64,000 bases of DNA, taken from NCBI RefSeq assembly GCF_008033385.1, contig NZ_VOGY01000003.1, positions 310,001 through 374,000 of the forward strand, in the 5' to 3' direction. The notes beneath the pieces are model-generated. The model was given only the letters and a program-made list of their open reading frames with translations. It ran no database searches and had not been told where the DNA came from. Each line of letters starts with the position of its first letter. The stretch's first letter is position 1. This document shows positions 26,228 through 34,733 of this stretch, one piece after another. The translations under genes and the position numbers were made by a program. The DNA is from Algibacter pacificus (lineage in GTDB: Bacteria > Bacteroidota > Bacteroidia > Flavobacteriales > Flavobacteriaceae).

Positions 26228-27155
26228 CGTTGTCACTGAATTTAGTTGTGTTAGTTTTTTGTTTTGTATTGTTGTAGGCGTTATCGTAATCTTCGCCTGC
26301 GTCGTCGTTCATAAATTTATAGCTTAGCATTTTGTAATACAATTTAGCTGCTAAAAAGTCCGACGATTTTTCTTTTTTATTAGGGCAAAGTTCCACAATA
26401 TCGAAACCTACCACATTTTTTTCTTCAAACACCTGCTTTAAAAAGTCTAGTGTTTCGTACCATAATAAACCACCTGGTTCTGGCGTGCCTGTGCTTGGCA
26501 TTATCGATGGATCGAAAGCATCCAAATCGAAAGTGATAAACACATTATCCGTCATTTGGTCTATTGCAGAATCTACCCAAGTATCATCCATAGCCATATC
26601 ATGAGCAAAATAGGTTTTCTCTTCGTCCATTACGGTTTTTTCCATCACGTCCATAGAGCGAATACCCACTTGAATTAAGTTCGTGGTTTGGCTCGCCTCG
26701 TAAACCGCACAAGCGTGATTACATTTAGAACCGTGATATTCCTTACGCAAATCGGCATGTGCATCAATATGCAAAACCGTTAAACTTGGGTACATCTCGT
26801 TAAACGCACGAATAGTTCCTATAGAAACCGAATGCTCGCCACCAAAAATGGTAACAAACTTATTCTTTTTAATATATTTTTTTGTCGCTTTATGCACGGC
26901 TTCCACCATGGCTTCCGGCGATTCATTTTCGGTTACAGCATCGGCTAAATATACCCCTTGTCGGTATACTTCCGTTCCTGTTTCAATATCGTAAAGCTCC
27001 ATATTTTCCGATGCTTCTAAAAAAGCTTTCGGTCCTTTATCTGCTCCTTTTTGCCAAGTGCTTGTACCATCATAAGGTACAGGGATTAAAACAATTTTTG
27101 CGGTTCCTTTTTTCGCAAACTCTTCTTCTATTCCAGCGTAGGTATTATTGCTCAT
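26217..27155 (-). CDS. speB: Agmatinase
   Basis: A 312-residue ureohydrolase that splits agmatine into putrescine and urea. The binuclear manganese ligands are visible in GGEHS, DAHADL and FDLDAFDPS. The C-terminal 30 residues (after YKMLSYKF) form a charged, Asn-rich extension not seen in most agmatinases; it is followed by the overlapping start of the next gene. It overlaps speA by 11 bp upstream. With SpeA it provides the arginine-agmatine-putrescine route. Confidence 0.92.
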   Translation of the reverse strand: MSNNTYAGIEEEFAKKGTAKIVLIPVPYDGTSTWQKGADKGPKAFLEASENMELYDIETGTEVYRQGVYLADAVTENESPEAMVEAVHKATKKYIKKNKFVTIFGGEHSVSIGTIRAFNEMYPSLTVLHIDAHADLRKEYHGSKCNHACAVYEASQTTNLIQVGIRSMDVMEKTVMDEEKTYFAHDMAMDDTWVDSAIDQMTDNVFITFDLDAFDPSIMPSTGTPEPGGLLWYETLDFLKQVFEEKNVVGFDIVELCPNKKEKSSDFLAAKLYYKMLSYKFMNDDAGEDYDNAYNNTKQKTNTTKFSDNDEY

Positions 27156-28542
27156 AACCTAAAATTTTAAGTAAGTCTTCACTTTTTTGTTGTTCACTAA
27201 ATATTTTCTTTGTGATGTTTCCATTTTCATCACGATCTATTAATATATGTTTTGGCGACGGAATTAAACAGTGCTGCAAACCGCCAAAACCACCAATGGT
27301 TTCTTGATAAGCGCCCGTATTAAAAAAGCCAATGTATAATGGTTTTTCTTTATCGTATTTTGGTAAATAAATGGCGTTCATGTGCTGTTCGCTATTGTAA
27401 TAATCATCACTATCGCAAGTTAAACCGCCCAGTAAAACACGCTCGTAACTATCGTTCCAGCGGTTTAAAGGCAACATCACAAAGCGTTTATTAATGGCCC
27501 AAGTATCAGGTAAAGTGGTTATAAACGATGAGTTTATCATGTTCCATTTTTCACGATCGTTTTGTTGTTTTTGGTACAAAATTTCATAAATAGCACCACC
27601 ACTTTCACCTACGGTAAAACTTCCAAATTCTGTAAAAATATTTGGAACATCAACCCCTTCTTCATCGCAAACAATTTTAATTTGGTTTACAATTTCTTCC
27701 ACCATATAAGCGTAATCATAATCAAAAACCAAAGAGTTTTTAATAGGGAAACCACCACCAATATTCAAGCTGTCTAAGGTTGGACAAATCTTTTTCAAGT
27801 TGGTGTAAACACGTAAGCATTTAGTTAACTCGTTCCAATAGTATGCGTTATCCCGAATACCTGTGTTTATAAAAAAGTGAAGCATTTTTAAGTTCACCTT
27901 TTCGTTATTTTGAATTTGAGCTTTGTAAAAAGGCACAATGTTTTTGTATCCAATTCCTAAACGCGAAGTGTAAAATTCAAATTTAGGTTCCTCTTCCGAC
28001 GCTATTCTAATCCCAACATTAAAATTGCCATTAATCTCATTAGAGAGTAACTCGATTTCTTCATAATTATCAATAATCGGAATGGCATTTTTATGTCCGT
28101 TATTAATTAATCTAGCAATATTAGTCACATATTGCGCACGCTTAAAACCATTGCTAATTACAAAAGTATCATCGGTAATTTTGCCCTCTTTTTTTAGGTT
28201 TTCAACAATATCAAGATCAAAAGCCGATGAGGTTTCAATATGGATATCATTCTTTAAAGCTTCATTTAAAACATGCTTAAAATGCGAGCTTTTTGTACAG
28301 TAGCAATAGTTGTAATTCCCCTGATATCCCGTTTTTTCAATAGCATCGGCAAACCATTTTTTTGCGCGATTTATATTGTTCGAAATTTGTGGTAAATACG
28401 TAAACTTTAGTGGTGCACTGTAGGTTTCAACCAATTCCATAAGGTCGATGCCGTGGAATTGTAAAGTTTTGTTTTCTAATGTAAATTCCTCTTGTGGAAA
28501 ATCAAATGTCTGATTTATTAAATCAATATATTTAGTATTCAA
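27145..28542 (-). CDS. speA: Arginine decarboxylase
   Basis: A 465-residue PLP-dependent decarboxylase of the alanine-racemase-fold group, shorter than E. coli SpeA (about 630) but of the length usual in Bacteroidota. The PLP lysine lies in CYCTKSSHF, the phosphate loop in LNIGGGFPI, and the C-terminal Cys/Asp region in LGGLTCDSDD. It is the first gene of a four-gene overlapping operon for polyamines. The 620-bp upstream region contains an intergenic structured repeat (28868-28968) on the same strand. Confidence 0.9.
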   Translation of the reverse strand: MNTKYIDLINQTFDFPQEEFTLENKTLQFHGIDLMELVETYSAPLKFTYLPQISNNINRAKKWFADAIEKTGYQGNYNYCYCTKSSHFKHVLNEALKNDIHIETSSAFDLDIVENLKKEGKITDDTFVISNGFKRAQYVTNIARLINNGHKNAIPIIDNYEEIELLSNEINGNFNVGIRIASEEEPKFEFYTSRLGIGYKNIVPFYKAQIQNNEKVNLKMLHFFINTGIRDNAYYWNELTKCLRVYTNLKKICPTLDSLNIGGGFPIKNSLVFDYDYAYMVEEIVNQIKIVCDEEGVDVPNIFTEFGSFTVGESGGAIYEILYQKQQNDREKWNMINSSFITTLPDTWAINKRFVMLPLNRWNDSYERVLLGGLTCDSDDYYNSEQHMNAIYLPKYDKEKPLYIGFFNTGAYQETIGGFGGLQHCLIPSPKHILIDRDENGNITKKIFSEQQKSEDLLKILGYEQ

Positions 28543-28559
28543 TGTATTTATTTTAAAAA

Positions 28560-28800
28560 GTTAAAGATGTACTATGCAGATTAACTACATGTTAAGTCAA
28601 TAAAAAATAAATACTATCAAATCTGGATTTCCCGTTGAGTAGTAGGCACAAAGCCGTATTTATACTGGATAGCATATATGGCAGAAACGGAAGTTAGCTT
28701 TAAAATTCGGTCGCTTAATCGGTAAGCAGCTTTTGGAAATGACTTCCTAATGTCCAAAAGCCCGAACACAGAAACAGAGTTCAAATCGTTCAGCTAATAA
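28560..28800. other. Non-coding stretch upstream of speA with inverted repeat
   Basis: I see no gene here. A 9-bp perfect inverted repeat (GCTTTTGGA at 28729-28737, TCCAAAAGC at 28753-28761) is the only clear structure. The DNA looks less AT-rich than the surrounding spacers, which may mean a decayed mobile element or gene remnant. Confidence 0.35.
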
Positions 28801-28867
28801 TGTTGCAAATGAAATACAAAAAATTGAATTTCCAACTTTTTTTCAATTTATTTTTCAAATATTTTTT

Positions 28868-28968
28868 GCGTTCCCTAAAGGTCGGGCTTTCGCTACTCGC
28901 TTTTTTGTGTTGCATAGGTGCAACAACACAAAAAGAGCTCAAACAGGCCGCTCAATCCCTAACGCGGG
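28868..28968 (-). repeat. Structured intergenic element, copy C
   Basis: Read on the minus strand: GCGTT, AGGGATTGAGCGGCCT, an 11-bp perfect hairpin (28902-28912 with 28924-28934), then AGCGAAAGCCCGACC, TTTAGGG and AACGC. The outer GCGTT/AACGC pair (28961-28965 with 28868-28872). Copies A (43986) and B (53343) share the flanks with different inner hairpins. In copy B the outer stem is GCGCA/TGCGC, so two positions covary. Confidence 0.65.
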
Positions 28969-29162
28969 ATTATCAGTATTTACAGGGGTTAAACCGTTTT
29001 TATGGAGTGTTTGTTTAGGGTGTTAATTAGTTATATTTGTTTCAATTAAGCATCTTTGTCTTTAGGTTGGGTTGGTGTTTTAAGAGTAATAGGTTATAAA
29101 GCGGGTTAAGGATAATGCTATATTTGTTAGGTTTTTTATCTTTACCCCCAAAAAAAAGCGTA

Positions 29163-30203
29163 ATGAAATATACAACCCTCCCTAACACCAATATAGAAGT
29201 TAGTAAAATATGTTTAGGCTCCATGACTTGGGGAAATCAAAATACAGAGCAAGAAGGACATGCTCAATTAGATTATGCCTTAGAAAATGGAGTTAATTTT
29301 GTAGATACGGCCGAGTTATATCCTGTTCCAGCCGATGCAGCTACACAAGGACGAACTAGTAAAATTATTGGGACTTGGTTAAAAAAAACAGGACAAAGAG
29401 ATAAAATAGTTTTAGCCTCTAAAATAGCTGGAGTTGGCGACTATACGGCTCATATTAGAACAACAGGGTTTAGTGCAGAGGCTATTAATGAGGCTGTAAA
29501 CAACGAGTTAAAACGATTGCAAACGGATTATATCGATCTATTTCAATTACATTGGCCGGAACGCGAAACCAATTATTTTGGAGTACGCGATTACAAGCAC
29601 AATCCAAACGATGCATGGCAAGATAATTTTAATGAGGTTTTAAATACCTTAAACGGAATTATCAAGTCTGGAAAAGTAAGACATGTTGGAGTTTCTAATG
29701 AAAGATCTTGGGGTGTAATGCGTTATTTAGAAGAGTCTAAAACTCATAATTTACCTAGAATGGCCACCATTCAAAATCCATATTCTTTATTAAATAGAAC
29801 TTTTGAAAGTGATTTAGCCGAGGTTTCAATGCGAGAACGTATTGGTTTATTGGCATATTCCCCAATGGCTTCTGGGTCTTTATCTGGTAAATATATGGAT
29901 GGTAGAATGCCTAAAAATTCGAGATTCGATTTGTTTCCAAGGTTTTCTGGGCGCTATAGTAGCCCACAAGCAAACCAAGCTGTAAAAGCTTATTTTAAAA
30001 TAGCAGAAGCTCATGGTTTAAATTTAGCACAAATGGCTTTGGCTTTTGTAAATCAGCAGCCTTTTGTAACTAGTAACATTATAGGGGCAACAAATTTAAA
30101 GCAGCTAAAAGATAATATAGCAAGTATCTATATGGTGTTAAGCGATGTAGTTTTGGATGAAATAAATGCAGTACAAGTAGCAATTCCTAACCCAGCACCA
30201 TAA
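29163..30203 (+). CDS. tas: Aldo/keto reductase, Tas-like
   Basis: A 346-residue aldo/keto reductase that matches E. coli Tas closely by eye. Shared blocks include SLEVSxxxxGxMTWG-like NIEVSKICLGSMTWG, AELYPVPADAATQGRTS, TDYIDLFQLHWPERETNYFG, HVGVSNERSWGVMRYL and IQNPYSLLNRTFE. The catalytic tetrad Asp/Tyr/Lys/His lies in VDTAELY, LASK and LHWP. It uses NADPH to reduce carbonyls; the natural substrate is unknown. The start is set at 29163 (MKYTTLPN); a longer reading from 29115 has no family support. Confidence 0.9.
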   Translation: MKYTTLPNTNIEVSKICLGSMTWGNQNTEQEGHAQLDYALENGVNFVDTAELYPVPADAATQGRTSKIIGTWLKKTGQRDKIVLASKIAGVGDYTAHIRTTGFSAEAINEAVNNELKRLQTDYIDLFQLHWPERETNYFGVRDYKHNPNDAWQDNFNEVLNTLNGIIKSGKVRHVGVSNERSWGVMRYLEESKTHNLPRMATIQNPYSLLNRTFESDLAEVSMRERIGLLAYSPMASGSLSGKYMDGRMPKNSRFDLFPRFSGRYSSPQANQAVKAYFKIAEAHGLNLAQMALAFVNQQPFVTSNIIGATNLKQLKDNIASIYMVLSDVVLDEINAVQVAIPNPAP

Positions 30204-30207
30204 TAGT

Positions 30208-30594
30208 CTAGTTGTCGGTAAAATTAAACGCTTCGAGCCACCTTATTGCGGCACTTCGAGTAGAAAACACCTTAGATTTGTATTTTTTGTTAGAGGCAAT
30301 GGCTTGATATAATGTGGCTATCGCGGCTGTTGCTGGGTTATTGACAATGATCGCCGATGCTACGATGTGGTAATGTTTTAACGATTCTGTTTTAGCTAGA
30401 TTAAAGGTTTTTAAAGAGCGGTAAGAGAATGAAAACTTGGTTTGAGTCATATCTACAAGGGTTTTCAAATGTCTTGGGTATGTTTTATTGTCTTTAAAAA
30501 CGTCCATATATTCAAGAATATCTTCTTCGCTAATGTCACCTTTAAATTCGGTTTCAACTATTCTTAATGTTTCATTAAAAATGAAGGTTATCAT
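30208..30594 (-). CDS. STAS/SpoIIAA-like protein
   Basis: A 128-residue soluble protein with the beta-alpha pattern of SpoIIAA-like STAS domains (LRIVETEFKGDISEEDILEYMDV, then a helix and HYHIVASAIIV). Its function is unknown. It stands alone, convergent with the tas-like gene (4-bp gap). Confidence 0.6.
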   Translation of the reverse strand: MITFIFNETLRIVETEFKGDISEEDILEYMDVFKDNKTYPRHLKTLVDMTQTKFSFSYRSLKTFNLAKTESLKHYHIVASAIIVNNPATAAIATLYQAIASNKKYKSKVFSTRSAAIRWLEAFNFTDN

Positions 30595-30668
30595 GTTTAT
30601 AGATTTAGCTAGTTTGCGTAAAGCTAATTTAAGTAATATTTTGCTAATTTTTAAGTTGTATATTTTCC

Positions 30669-30708
30669 AAAAAAAACAAACCCCTAACTAATTAATTAGA
30701 AAGGGGTT
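30669..30708 (-). terminator. rng terminator
   Basis: AACCCCT (30679-30685) pairs with AGGGGTT (30702-30708) and is followed on the minus strand by TTGTTTTTTTTGG. Confidence 0.7.
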
Positions 30709-30713
30709 GTGTG

Positions 30714-32261
30714 TTATTTAATTTGATTACCATCTTGATCGAAAAAATGGTATTCTAGATACGTGTAAGCATCTCTTGGTAAAATTTTAACCCATTTTTT
30801 ATGTTCAAAAAACCATTTTGAACGTATAGATGGAAAGCCTTTGGTAAGAAAGGCTGCTATAAAAGGATGTGTGTTTAAAGTCAACTTTTTATAGTCTTTT
30901 TTTAGTAATCTTTCTAGGTCGTTTGCAATTTTTTCTACAATACCTATTGGTGCTTCTACCTCGGAACCATTAATAATAACGTCTGGATTTTCCTCACGTG
31001 TTTTAATGTTCATTTCTGGTCGAACGCGTTGTCTCGTTATTTGAATAAGTCCAAATTTACTTGGCGGCAATATTTTGTGTTTTGCTCTGTCGTCCTTCAT
31101 TTCATCACGTAAGTGATTGAAGAGTTTTTGCCTGTTTTCAGCAGAAGTCATATCAATAAAATCGACTACAATAATACCTCCCATATCGCGTAAACGCAAT
31201 TGGCGGGCCATTTCGGTAGCTGCAATTAAATTGACTTCCAATGCGGTGTCTTCTTGACTATTGGCTTTATTAGATCGGTTTCCGCTGTTTACATCTATAA
31301 CATGAAGAGCTTCAGTATGTTCTATTACTAAATAGGCGCCTTTTGCCATAGATACGGTTTTACCAAACGAGGTTTTAATTTGTCGTTCGATACCGAATTT
31401 TTCGAAAATCGGGGTTTTGGACTGATGCAATTTAACGATTGATTCTTTTTTAGGTGCAATTTCTTGCAAATAGTCTTTAATTTGTTCAAAAAGCGTTTCA
31501 TCATCAACTGTAATTCCGGTAAAGGTGTCGTTGAATATGTCTCTTAAAATAGAGGAAGCTTTATTCATTTCGCCTAATACTTTACTGGGGTGATGCGCTT
31601 TTGGTAATTTTTTACACATTGCGGTCCAACGACTAAGCAATGTTTGTAAATCTTTATCTAGTTCGGCTACTTTTTTGCCTTGTGCTACTGTACGAACAAT
31701 AATACCAAAACCCGCAGGGGTAATGCTTTTTACCAGTCGTTTTAGTCGATCTTTCTCTTCCCGATCTTCTATTTTTTGAGAAATAGAAATTCGGTTTGAA
31801 AAAGGAACTAAAACAATATATCTACCGGCAATAGAGAGCTCGGAGCTTATTCTAGGGCCTTTGGTAGAAATGGGTTCTTTTACTATTTGTACTAATAGTG
31901 ATTGGTTTGATTTTAAGGCATCGACAATTTTACCGTCTTTATCGATGTCTTTTTCAAATGGGAAATTTTTTAAAGAAAAATCTTTAAGTTTACCTGTGCT
32001 TACACGTTTTGTGAATTTTAGAAGAGAAGGTAATTTTGGACCTAAATCGTGATAGTGCAAAAATGCATCTTTCTCGTAACCTACATTAACAAATGAGGCA
32101 TTTAGACCAGGAACCGTTTTTCTTATTTTGGCAATAAACACATCGCCAACCGAAAAATTGTTATCGTCTTCATCTTTCTGTAATTCAATAAGTTTTCCAT
32201 CTTTTAATAAGGCAAAATCAACATGCTCGGGACTAGATCGAATAATCAATTCTTTATCCAT
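30714..32261 (-). CDS. rng: Ribonuclease E/G
   Basis: A 515-residue Rne/Rng endoribonuclease for rRNA and mRNA processing. It has an N-terminal S1 domain (VGDVFIAKIRKTVPGLNASFVNVG) and a catalytic domain with the DNase I-like subdomain: VIDVNSGNR and GGIIVVDFIDM provide the metal-binding aspartates. It lacks the long C-terminal scaffold of E. coli RNase E and has the length of RNase G. The zinc-link CPxCxG is not evident. The gene order HU, small basic ORF, rng is conserved in Bacteroidota. Confidence 0.95.
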   Translation of the reverse strand: MDKELIIRSSPEHVDFALLKDGKLIELQKDEDDNNFSVGDVFIAKIRKTVPGLNASFVNVGYEKDAFLHYHDLGPKLPSLLKFTKRVSTGKLKDFSLKNFPFEKDIDKDGKIVDALKSNQSLLVQIVKEPISTKGPRISSELSIAGRYIVLVPFSNRISISQKIEDREEKDRLKRLVKSITPAGFGIIVRTVAQGKKVAELDKDLQTLLSRWTAMCKKLPKAHHPSKVLGEMNKASSILRDIFNDTFTGITVDDETLFEQIKDYLQEIAPKKESIVKLHQSKTPIFEKFGIERQIKTSFGKTVSMAKGAYLVIEHTEALHVIDVNSGNRSNKANSQEDTALEVNLIAATEMARQLRLRDMGGIIVVDFIDMTSAENRQKLFNHLRDEMKDDRAKHKILPPSKFGLIQITRQRVRPEMNIKTREENPDVIINGSEVEAPIGIVEKIANDLERLLKKDYKKLTLNTHPFIAAFLTKGFPSIRSKWFFEHKKWVKILPRDAYTYLEYHFFDQDGNQIK

Positions 32262-32425
32262 TTTGTTAATTTTTATCCACCTCGAAAAATCGAGACAGAT
32301 GGATTATACAATATTTTGGTTTAGTAAATTGCTTTGCTAAACCTCACAGGATTTTTTTAATAAATCTGTGGAGTTCATTATTTTAATTGAACGAACTCAT
32401 TTCAAAGAACTTTGTTTGTTTTTTA

Positions 32426-32466
32426 AAACCAAAAAAAGTAGCTAAACTAACTACTTTTTTTGGTTT
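32426..32466 (-). terminator. Terminator after the small basic ORF
   Basis: A perfect 16-bp stem (AAACCAAAAAAAGTAG at 32426-32441 with 32451-32466) overlaps the stop codon of the 30-residue ORF and leads into TTTTAAAAAAC on the minus strand. It separates that ORF from rng. Confidence 0.75.
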
Positions 32467-32557
32467 ATTTTTTCTTCTTGTGACGGTTAGCGCGTCTACG
32501 TTTCTTACGTTTGTGAGTTGCTACCTTATGTCTCTTACGTTTTTTACCACTTGGCAT
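32465..32557 (-). CDS. 30-residue highly basic protein, candidate ribosomal protein
   Basis: A short ORF starting MPSGKKRKRHKVATHK and ending RANRHKKKK, with about two thirds Lys, Arg or His. It has its own terminator and sits between HU and rng. I recall this peptide as nearly invariant in Bacteroidota. Its composition is that of a tiny rRNA-binding protein; a Bacteroidota-specific small 50S protein was described from the Flavobacterium johnsoniae ribosome, but I cannot confirm that it is this one. It is easily missed by gene callers because of its length. Confidence 0.75.
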   Translation of the reverse strand: MPSGKKRKRHKVATHKRKKRRRANRHKKKK

Positions 32558-32620
32558 AAATAAAGTGTTTTAAAATTAATAATTCCGTTTAATACTGAAT
32601 CGATTTCAGTACCTGTGTTT

Positions 32621-32911
32621 TTATTTTACGTCTACATTTGTTTTAACGCCTTCTACAAATACTTTTGCAGGCTTAAATGCAGGGATATTGTGTGCAGGTA
32701 TTTTAATGGTAGTGTTTTTTGAAATATTTCTACCTGTTTTTTCTGCTCTAGTTTTTATAATAAAGCTACCAAAACCTCTTAAATATACATTGTCTCCACC
32801 TTCTAAAGAAGTTTTAACCTCTTCCATAAATGTTTCAACAGTTGCTTGAACATCTCCTTTTTCAATCCCTAATTTCTCAGAAATTTTTGCTACTATATCA
32901 GCCTTTGTCAT
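32621..32911 (-). CDS. HU/IHF family DNA-binding protein
   Basis: A 96-residue histone-like protein that bends and compacts DNA as a dimer. The family signature GFGSFIIKTRAEKTGRN and the DNA-intercalating proline region NTTIKIPAHNIPAFKPAKVF are intact. The N-terminus MTKADIVAKISEKLG is standard. It lies upstream of the small basic ORF and rng on the same strand and divergent from mutY. Confidence 0.95.
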   Translation of the reverse strand: MTKADIVAKISEKLGIEKGDVQATVETFMEEVKTSLEGGDNVYLRGFGSFIIKTRAEKTGRNISKNTTIKIPAHNIPAFKPAKVFVEGVKTNVDVK

Positions 32912-33021
32912 TATTGCTATTATTTTTAATGTTTCTATAAATTCTAAAAGGGATGCAAATATAGGGATTAAATATTCAATATTTCAAACCTAATTCATTA
33001 AAATTTAAGATTATAAACGTT

Positions 33022-33029
33022 TATTTTTG
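33022..33029 (+). promoter_or_regulatory. -7 element for mutY
   Basis: TATTTTTG fits TAnnTTTG, 21 bp before the mutY start codon. No -33 TTG at the expected distance. Confidence 0.45.
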
Positions 33030-33049
33030 CAACCGCTATAAATTCAACT

Positions 33050-34090
33050 ATGATATTTTCTAAAATTTTAATCCATTGGTACTCAGTAAATAAGCGGGAA
33101 TTACCTTGGCGAAAAACCGCAAACCCTTATTATATATGGCTCTCGGAAATTATTTTGCAGCAGACTCAAGTTAAACAAGGGTTACCATATTATGATGATT
33201 TTATCACTAAATATCCTAGTGTTTTCGATTTGGCTAACGCACATGAAGACGAAGTTTTAAAACTTTGGCAAGGTTTAGGATATTACTCTCGGGCGCGAAA
33301 TTTACATGCAACAGCTAAACATATAGCGAGCAATTTAAACGGAGAATTTCCAAACACCTATAAAGAGCTGTTAAAATTAAAGGGGGTGGGCGATTATACA
33401 GCCAGTGCCATAGCTTCTATTTGTTTTAACGAAGATACTGCCGTGGTTGATGGAAATGTGTACCGGGTGTTATCTCGATATTTTGGAATTTCTACAGCTA
33501 TAAACTCTAGTAAAGGCGCTAAAGAGTTTAAATTACTGGCTCAAAAATTAATTGATAAAAAGCAGCCGGCAGAATTTAATCAAGCCATTATGGAATTTGG
33601 CGCCACACAGTGTAAGCCTAAAAACCCAGATTGTACGGTGTGTCCATTCAATACGAGTTGTATTGCTTTTAATAAACGCATTATTGGGGAGTTACCAGTT
33701 AAAATTAAATCGGCCAAGGCTAAAAAGAAGCATTTTAATTTTTTAGTTTTTATTTCTGATGATGAAAAAACCATTTTACAACAGCGGAAAGGTAAAGGTA
33801 TTTGGCAAAATTTGTATCAATTTCCTTTAGTTGAAACGGAAAACGCAGTAGATTTTAGTGCGTTTAAATCATTAATTGAAAGTCATGAATTATTGATTAA
33901 ACAAAATTTTAAATTACTCTTATATAATAAAGATGCTATTGTGCATAAATTATCCCACCAGCATCTTTATACACAATTCTGGATTGTTAAAGTGGCAAAG
34001 CTCCCTGTAGATGGTGTTTCTACTGAAAATATTCGTGATTTTGCGGTACCTATATTAATAGGTGATTTTATTGAAGCCTTTAATTTTTAA
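33050..34090 (+). CDS. mutY: A/G-specific adenine glycosylase
   Basis: A 346-residue MutY that removes adenine mispaired with 8-oxoguanine. The N-terminal HhH-GPD domain has QQTQV, LKGVGDYTASAIAS (HhH) and the catalytic Asp in VDGNVYRVLSR. The 4Fe-4S cluster cysteines are in CKPKNPDCTVCPFNTSC (C-x6-C-x2-C-x5-C). The C-terminal NUDIX-like domain recognises 8-oxoG (KKKHFNFLVFISDDEKTILQ onward). It heads the mutY-ssb-gldE-gldD block typical of gliding flavobacteria. Confidence 0.97.
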   Translation: MIFSKILIHWYSVNKRELPWRKTANPYYIWLSEIILQQTQVKQGLPYYDDFITKYPSVFDLANAHEDEVLKLWQGLGYYSRARNLHATAKHIASNLNGEFPNTYKELLKLKGVGDYTASAIASICFNEDTAVVDGNVYRVLSRYFGISTAINSSKGAKEFKLLAQKLIDKKQPAEFNQAIMEFGATQCKPKNPDCTVCPFNTSCIAFNKRIIGELPVKIKSAKAKKKHFNFLVFISDDEKTILQQRKGKGIWQNLYQFPLVETENAVDFSAFKSLIESHELLIKQNFKLLLYNKDAIVHKLSHQHLYTQFWIVKVAKLPVDGVSTENIRDFAVPILIGDFIEAFNF

Positions 34091-34176
34091 ATAATTAACA
34101 CTTGCAAATAATATTTTTTTGTTAATTTAGAGAAAGAATTTAGAATGCTTTTTTTAAAAAGAACAATCTATTTCGA

Positions 34177-34210
34177 TTGGATATAAATAGGAATTATTTG
34201 TCTATTTTTG
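34177..34210 (+). promoter_or_regulatory. Promoter of ssb
   Basis: TTG (34177-34179), 23-nt spacer, TATTTTTG (34203-34210), start codon 23 bp further on. The spacer is at the long end of the accepted range. Confidence 0.5.
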
Positions 34211-34232
34211 CATTCTGTTAAATTTAATATTT

Positions 34233-34682
34233 ATGTCTGGAACATTAAATAAAGTTATGCTAATAGGGCATTTGGGTGATGAAGTAAAAATGCACTACTT
34301 TGAAGGAGGTGGCTGTGTTGGTCGTTTTCCTTTGGCTACTAACGAGACTTATGTTAGCAAGCAAACCAATGAACGGGTAACAAATACCGAATGGCATAAT
34401 ATTGTTGTGCGAAATAAAGGTGCTGAAATTTGCGAAAAATATTTAAGTAAAGGTGATAAGGTATATATCGAAGGACGTTTAAAAACCAGAAAATGGCAAG
34501 ACGATAAGGGTAACGATAGATATTCTACGGAAATTCAATGTTCCGATTTCACTTTTCTTTCTACAAAAAAAGAAAGCGAAAATAATACAGCTAAAGCGTC
34601 AGAGCAATCCAAGCCAGCTGCCGCTAGTTCGCAAGCAGAAAGCAAATCTATTGAGGATACTGATGACGACTTACCATTTTAA
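34233..34682 (+). CDS. ssb: Single-stranded DNA-binding protein
   Basis: A 149-residue SSB. The OB fold (residues 1-110) has LNKVMLIGHLGDEVKMHYFE, TEWHNIVVRNKGAEICEKYL and VYIEGRLKTRKWQDDKG. A Ser/Ala/Lys-rich linker follows and the acidic tip DTDDDLPF closes the protein. The tip recruits replication, recombination and repair partners. It lies between mutY and gldE, the standard place in this family, and is the main SSB candidate here because the second one (62558) lacks the tail. Confidence 0.95.
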   Translation: MSGTLNKVMLIGHLGDEVKMHYFEGGGCVGRFPLATNETYVSKQTNERVTNTEWHNIVVRNKGAEICEKYLSKGDKVYIEGRLKTRKWQDDKGNDRYSTEIQCSDFTFLSTKKESENNTAKASEQSKPAAASSQAESKSIEDTDDDLPF

Positions 34683-34733
34683 AAGTGTTATCGATTTTTT
34701 CGAGACCTCTGTGTTTAACTAAAACCCAAGCTA

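Noticed and set aside
28800-29018. 72-codon open frame
   Set aside because: It runs through the structured element at 28868-28968 on the opposite strand and has no protein-like conservation or start context.
32426-32466. Possible riboswitch upstream of rng
   Set aside because: The structure is a simple perfect stem overlapping a stop codon, best explained as a terminator for the small basic ORF.
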